Assembly: GCA_038125725.1 (NCBI GenBank)
Contig: JAYPEK010000102.1
Span: forward strand, 1-5,017
Reading direction: 5' to 3'
Source of the DNA: TMED8 sp038125725
GTDB lineage: Bacteria > Pseudomonadota > Alphaproteobacteria > Rhodospirillales > Casp-alpha2
DNA length: 5,017 nt
This document shows positions 4,247-5,017 of the stretch, in pieces (positions within the stretch are counted from its first letter, which is position 1; every line of letters begins with the position of its first letter). The position numbers and the translations under genes were made by a program. The notes beneath the pieces are model-generated. The model worked only from the letters and a program-made list of their open reading frames with translations. It was not told the origin of the DNA and searched no databases.

Positions 4247-5017
4247 CTATTTGAACTTCTCCATAAACTTAAAGATCTCATCGCGACTTTGTTTAGTTGC
4301 TGTTTCGTTGTAGCGATATGTCTGCTTTTCTCGCTTATTAACAAAGCCATCAAGTTGCTTGCAATCAAAGCAGTGTGTCGCATCCTTATATACAATAAAT
4401 TTGCTGTCAGGTTGCTTCTTCATGACGCTTGATATTGTCCATGACTTACAACCGTATTCAGTATACGAGAACGGATCTTTTTCTCCCGCTATCCATAACA
4501 CAGGGCGTACCACGCTAGTGTCTAGATATGTTCTTCTTGGGTACGCACACCCTCCATACAATCCAATAACTGCACGTGGTACTGGTCCCCATCCTTTCCT
4601 AGTAGCGAGTTCAACATTGCTTGACTTAATAGCATCGGCACCAATCTGAGCACCAAGACTTTGTCCAACTGTAAAGATACGATTAGGGTCAACACCTGCA
4701 CGAGCAAGGGCTGCCGTAGCATCGTATACATCTTTAACTAGCCGCATATCTGTCAGATTTTTATTCCCGCCGCAGTTAAATGGACGTTTGTTTGGGCGTG
4801 GCGCTGTATTGTAATTTGGAATTGCGACGGAATAGCCCTTGTCAATAAACAATTGAGCAAGTTCTCTAATATCCCCTTCATTGAAGGTTTGTATGCCTGG
4901 GCATGGACCAAGCACGGCAACCCCAGCACCGTTAGGCTTAGGAGGGACAAACACATAGTTAATAACACTATAGATACGATCTGTGTTCTTTTGTGTGTAT
5001 GTGATGTCAGGATATCC
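4247..5017 (-). CDS. Alpha/beta hydrolase (dienelactone-hydrolase-like), 5' end outside window
   Basis: The reading frame is open from the right edge, so this is the last 256 codons of a longer gene. Codons 22 (GTG at 4954) or later should not be taken as the start. The fragment shows an alpha/beta hydrolase fold: strand VFVPPKPNGAGVAVLGPCPG, with GPCPG where the oxyanion HGxxG loop usually sits; nucleophile elbow VGQSLG with S120 (fragment numbering); acid D181 in GEKDPFSY; and H215 in ATHCFD. The triad is complete, so the enzyme is probably active, on an ester or similar bond; the substrate is unknown. It has several Cys (GPCPG, FNCGG, YGGCAYP, GCKSW, HCFDCK), which could suggest an exported, disulfide-bonded protein. 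Codons are A/T-rich, unlike all other genes in the window. Confidence 0.75.
   Translation of the reverse strand, partial: GYPDITYTQKNTDRIYSVINYVFVPPKPNGAGVAVLGPCPGIQTFNEGDIRELAQLFIDKGYSVAIPNYNTAPRPNKRPFNCGGNKNLTDMRLVKDVYDATAALARAGVDPNRIFTVGQSLGAQIGADAIKSSNVELATRKGWGPVPRAVIGLYGGCAYPRRTYLDTSVVRPVLWIAGEKDPFSYTEYGCKSWTISSVMKKQPDSKFIVYKDATHCFDCKQLDGFVNKREKQTYRYNETATKQSRDEIFKFMEKFK

Noticed and set aside
4135..4395. 86-codon minus-strand frame ending at the composition break
   Set aside because: Most of it overlaps the hydrolase gene out of frame; no recognisable protein and no ribosome binding site.
1..5017. CRISPR arrays, insertion sequences, rRNA or tRNA genes
   Set aside because: No regularly spaced repeats, transposase, terminal inverted repeats or cloverleaf sequence found on either strand.

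Overview
The window looks like chromosomal DNA of a GC-rich alphaproteobacterium, with a shorter AT-richer stretch at its right end. The assignment rests on the ParE tail, a type-2 (short) ArgC, a LysE/RhtB transporter and a cytochrome b561, all with strongly GC-biased codons. No taxon can be fixed without a database search.

Plus strand, left: the last 74 codons of parE (2-226) are followed after 5 nt by a complete HAD-superfamily hydrolase (232-843). This pair converges on a minus-strand cytochrome b561 gene (869-1417).

Minus strand, read right to left: an uncharacterised 201-aa soluble protein (3904-3299) overlaps a LysE/RhtB-type amino-acid exporter (3302-2691) by 4 nt. Next come a regulatory leader (2684-2519), argC (2488-1541) and cytochrome b561. 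The b561 gene has its own 5' region with direct repeats and a hairpin covering its ribosome binding site.

The most notable element is the leader before argC. In about 165 nt it has a good sigma70-type promoter, a strong Shine-Dalgarno, a 10-codon ORF MRRERRELEI (four Arg codons), a candidate antiterminator strand just after its stop codon, and a textbook intrinsic terminator 30 nt before the argC Shine-Dalgarno. This is the layout of a ribosome-mediated transcription attenuator, here apparently sensing arginine and controlling an arginine biosynthesis gene. The gene just upstream is a LysE-family exporter, so synthesis and possible export of basic amino acids may be linked.

Right end: a non-coding stretch (3905-4246) holds a strong bidirectional terminator (4082-4112). 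At about 4138 base composition drops abruptly, and the rest is the 3' part of an alpha/beta hydrolase gene (4247-5017, running off the window) with A/T-rich codons. This suggests an island boundary, horizontal transfer or an assembly junction.
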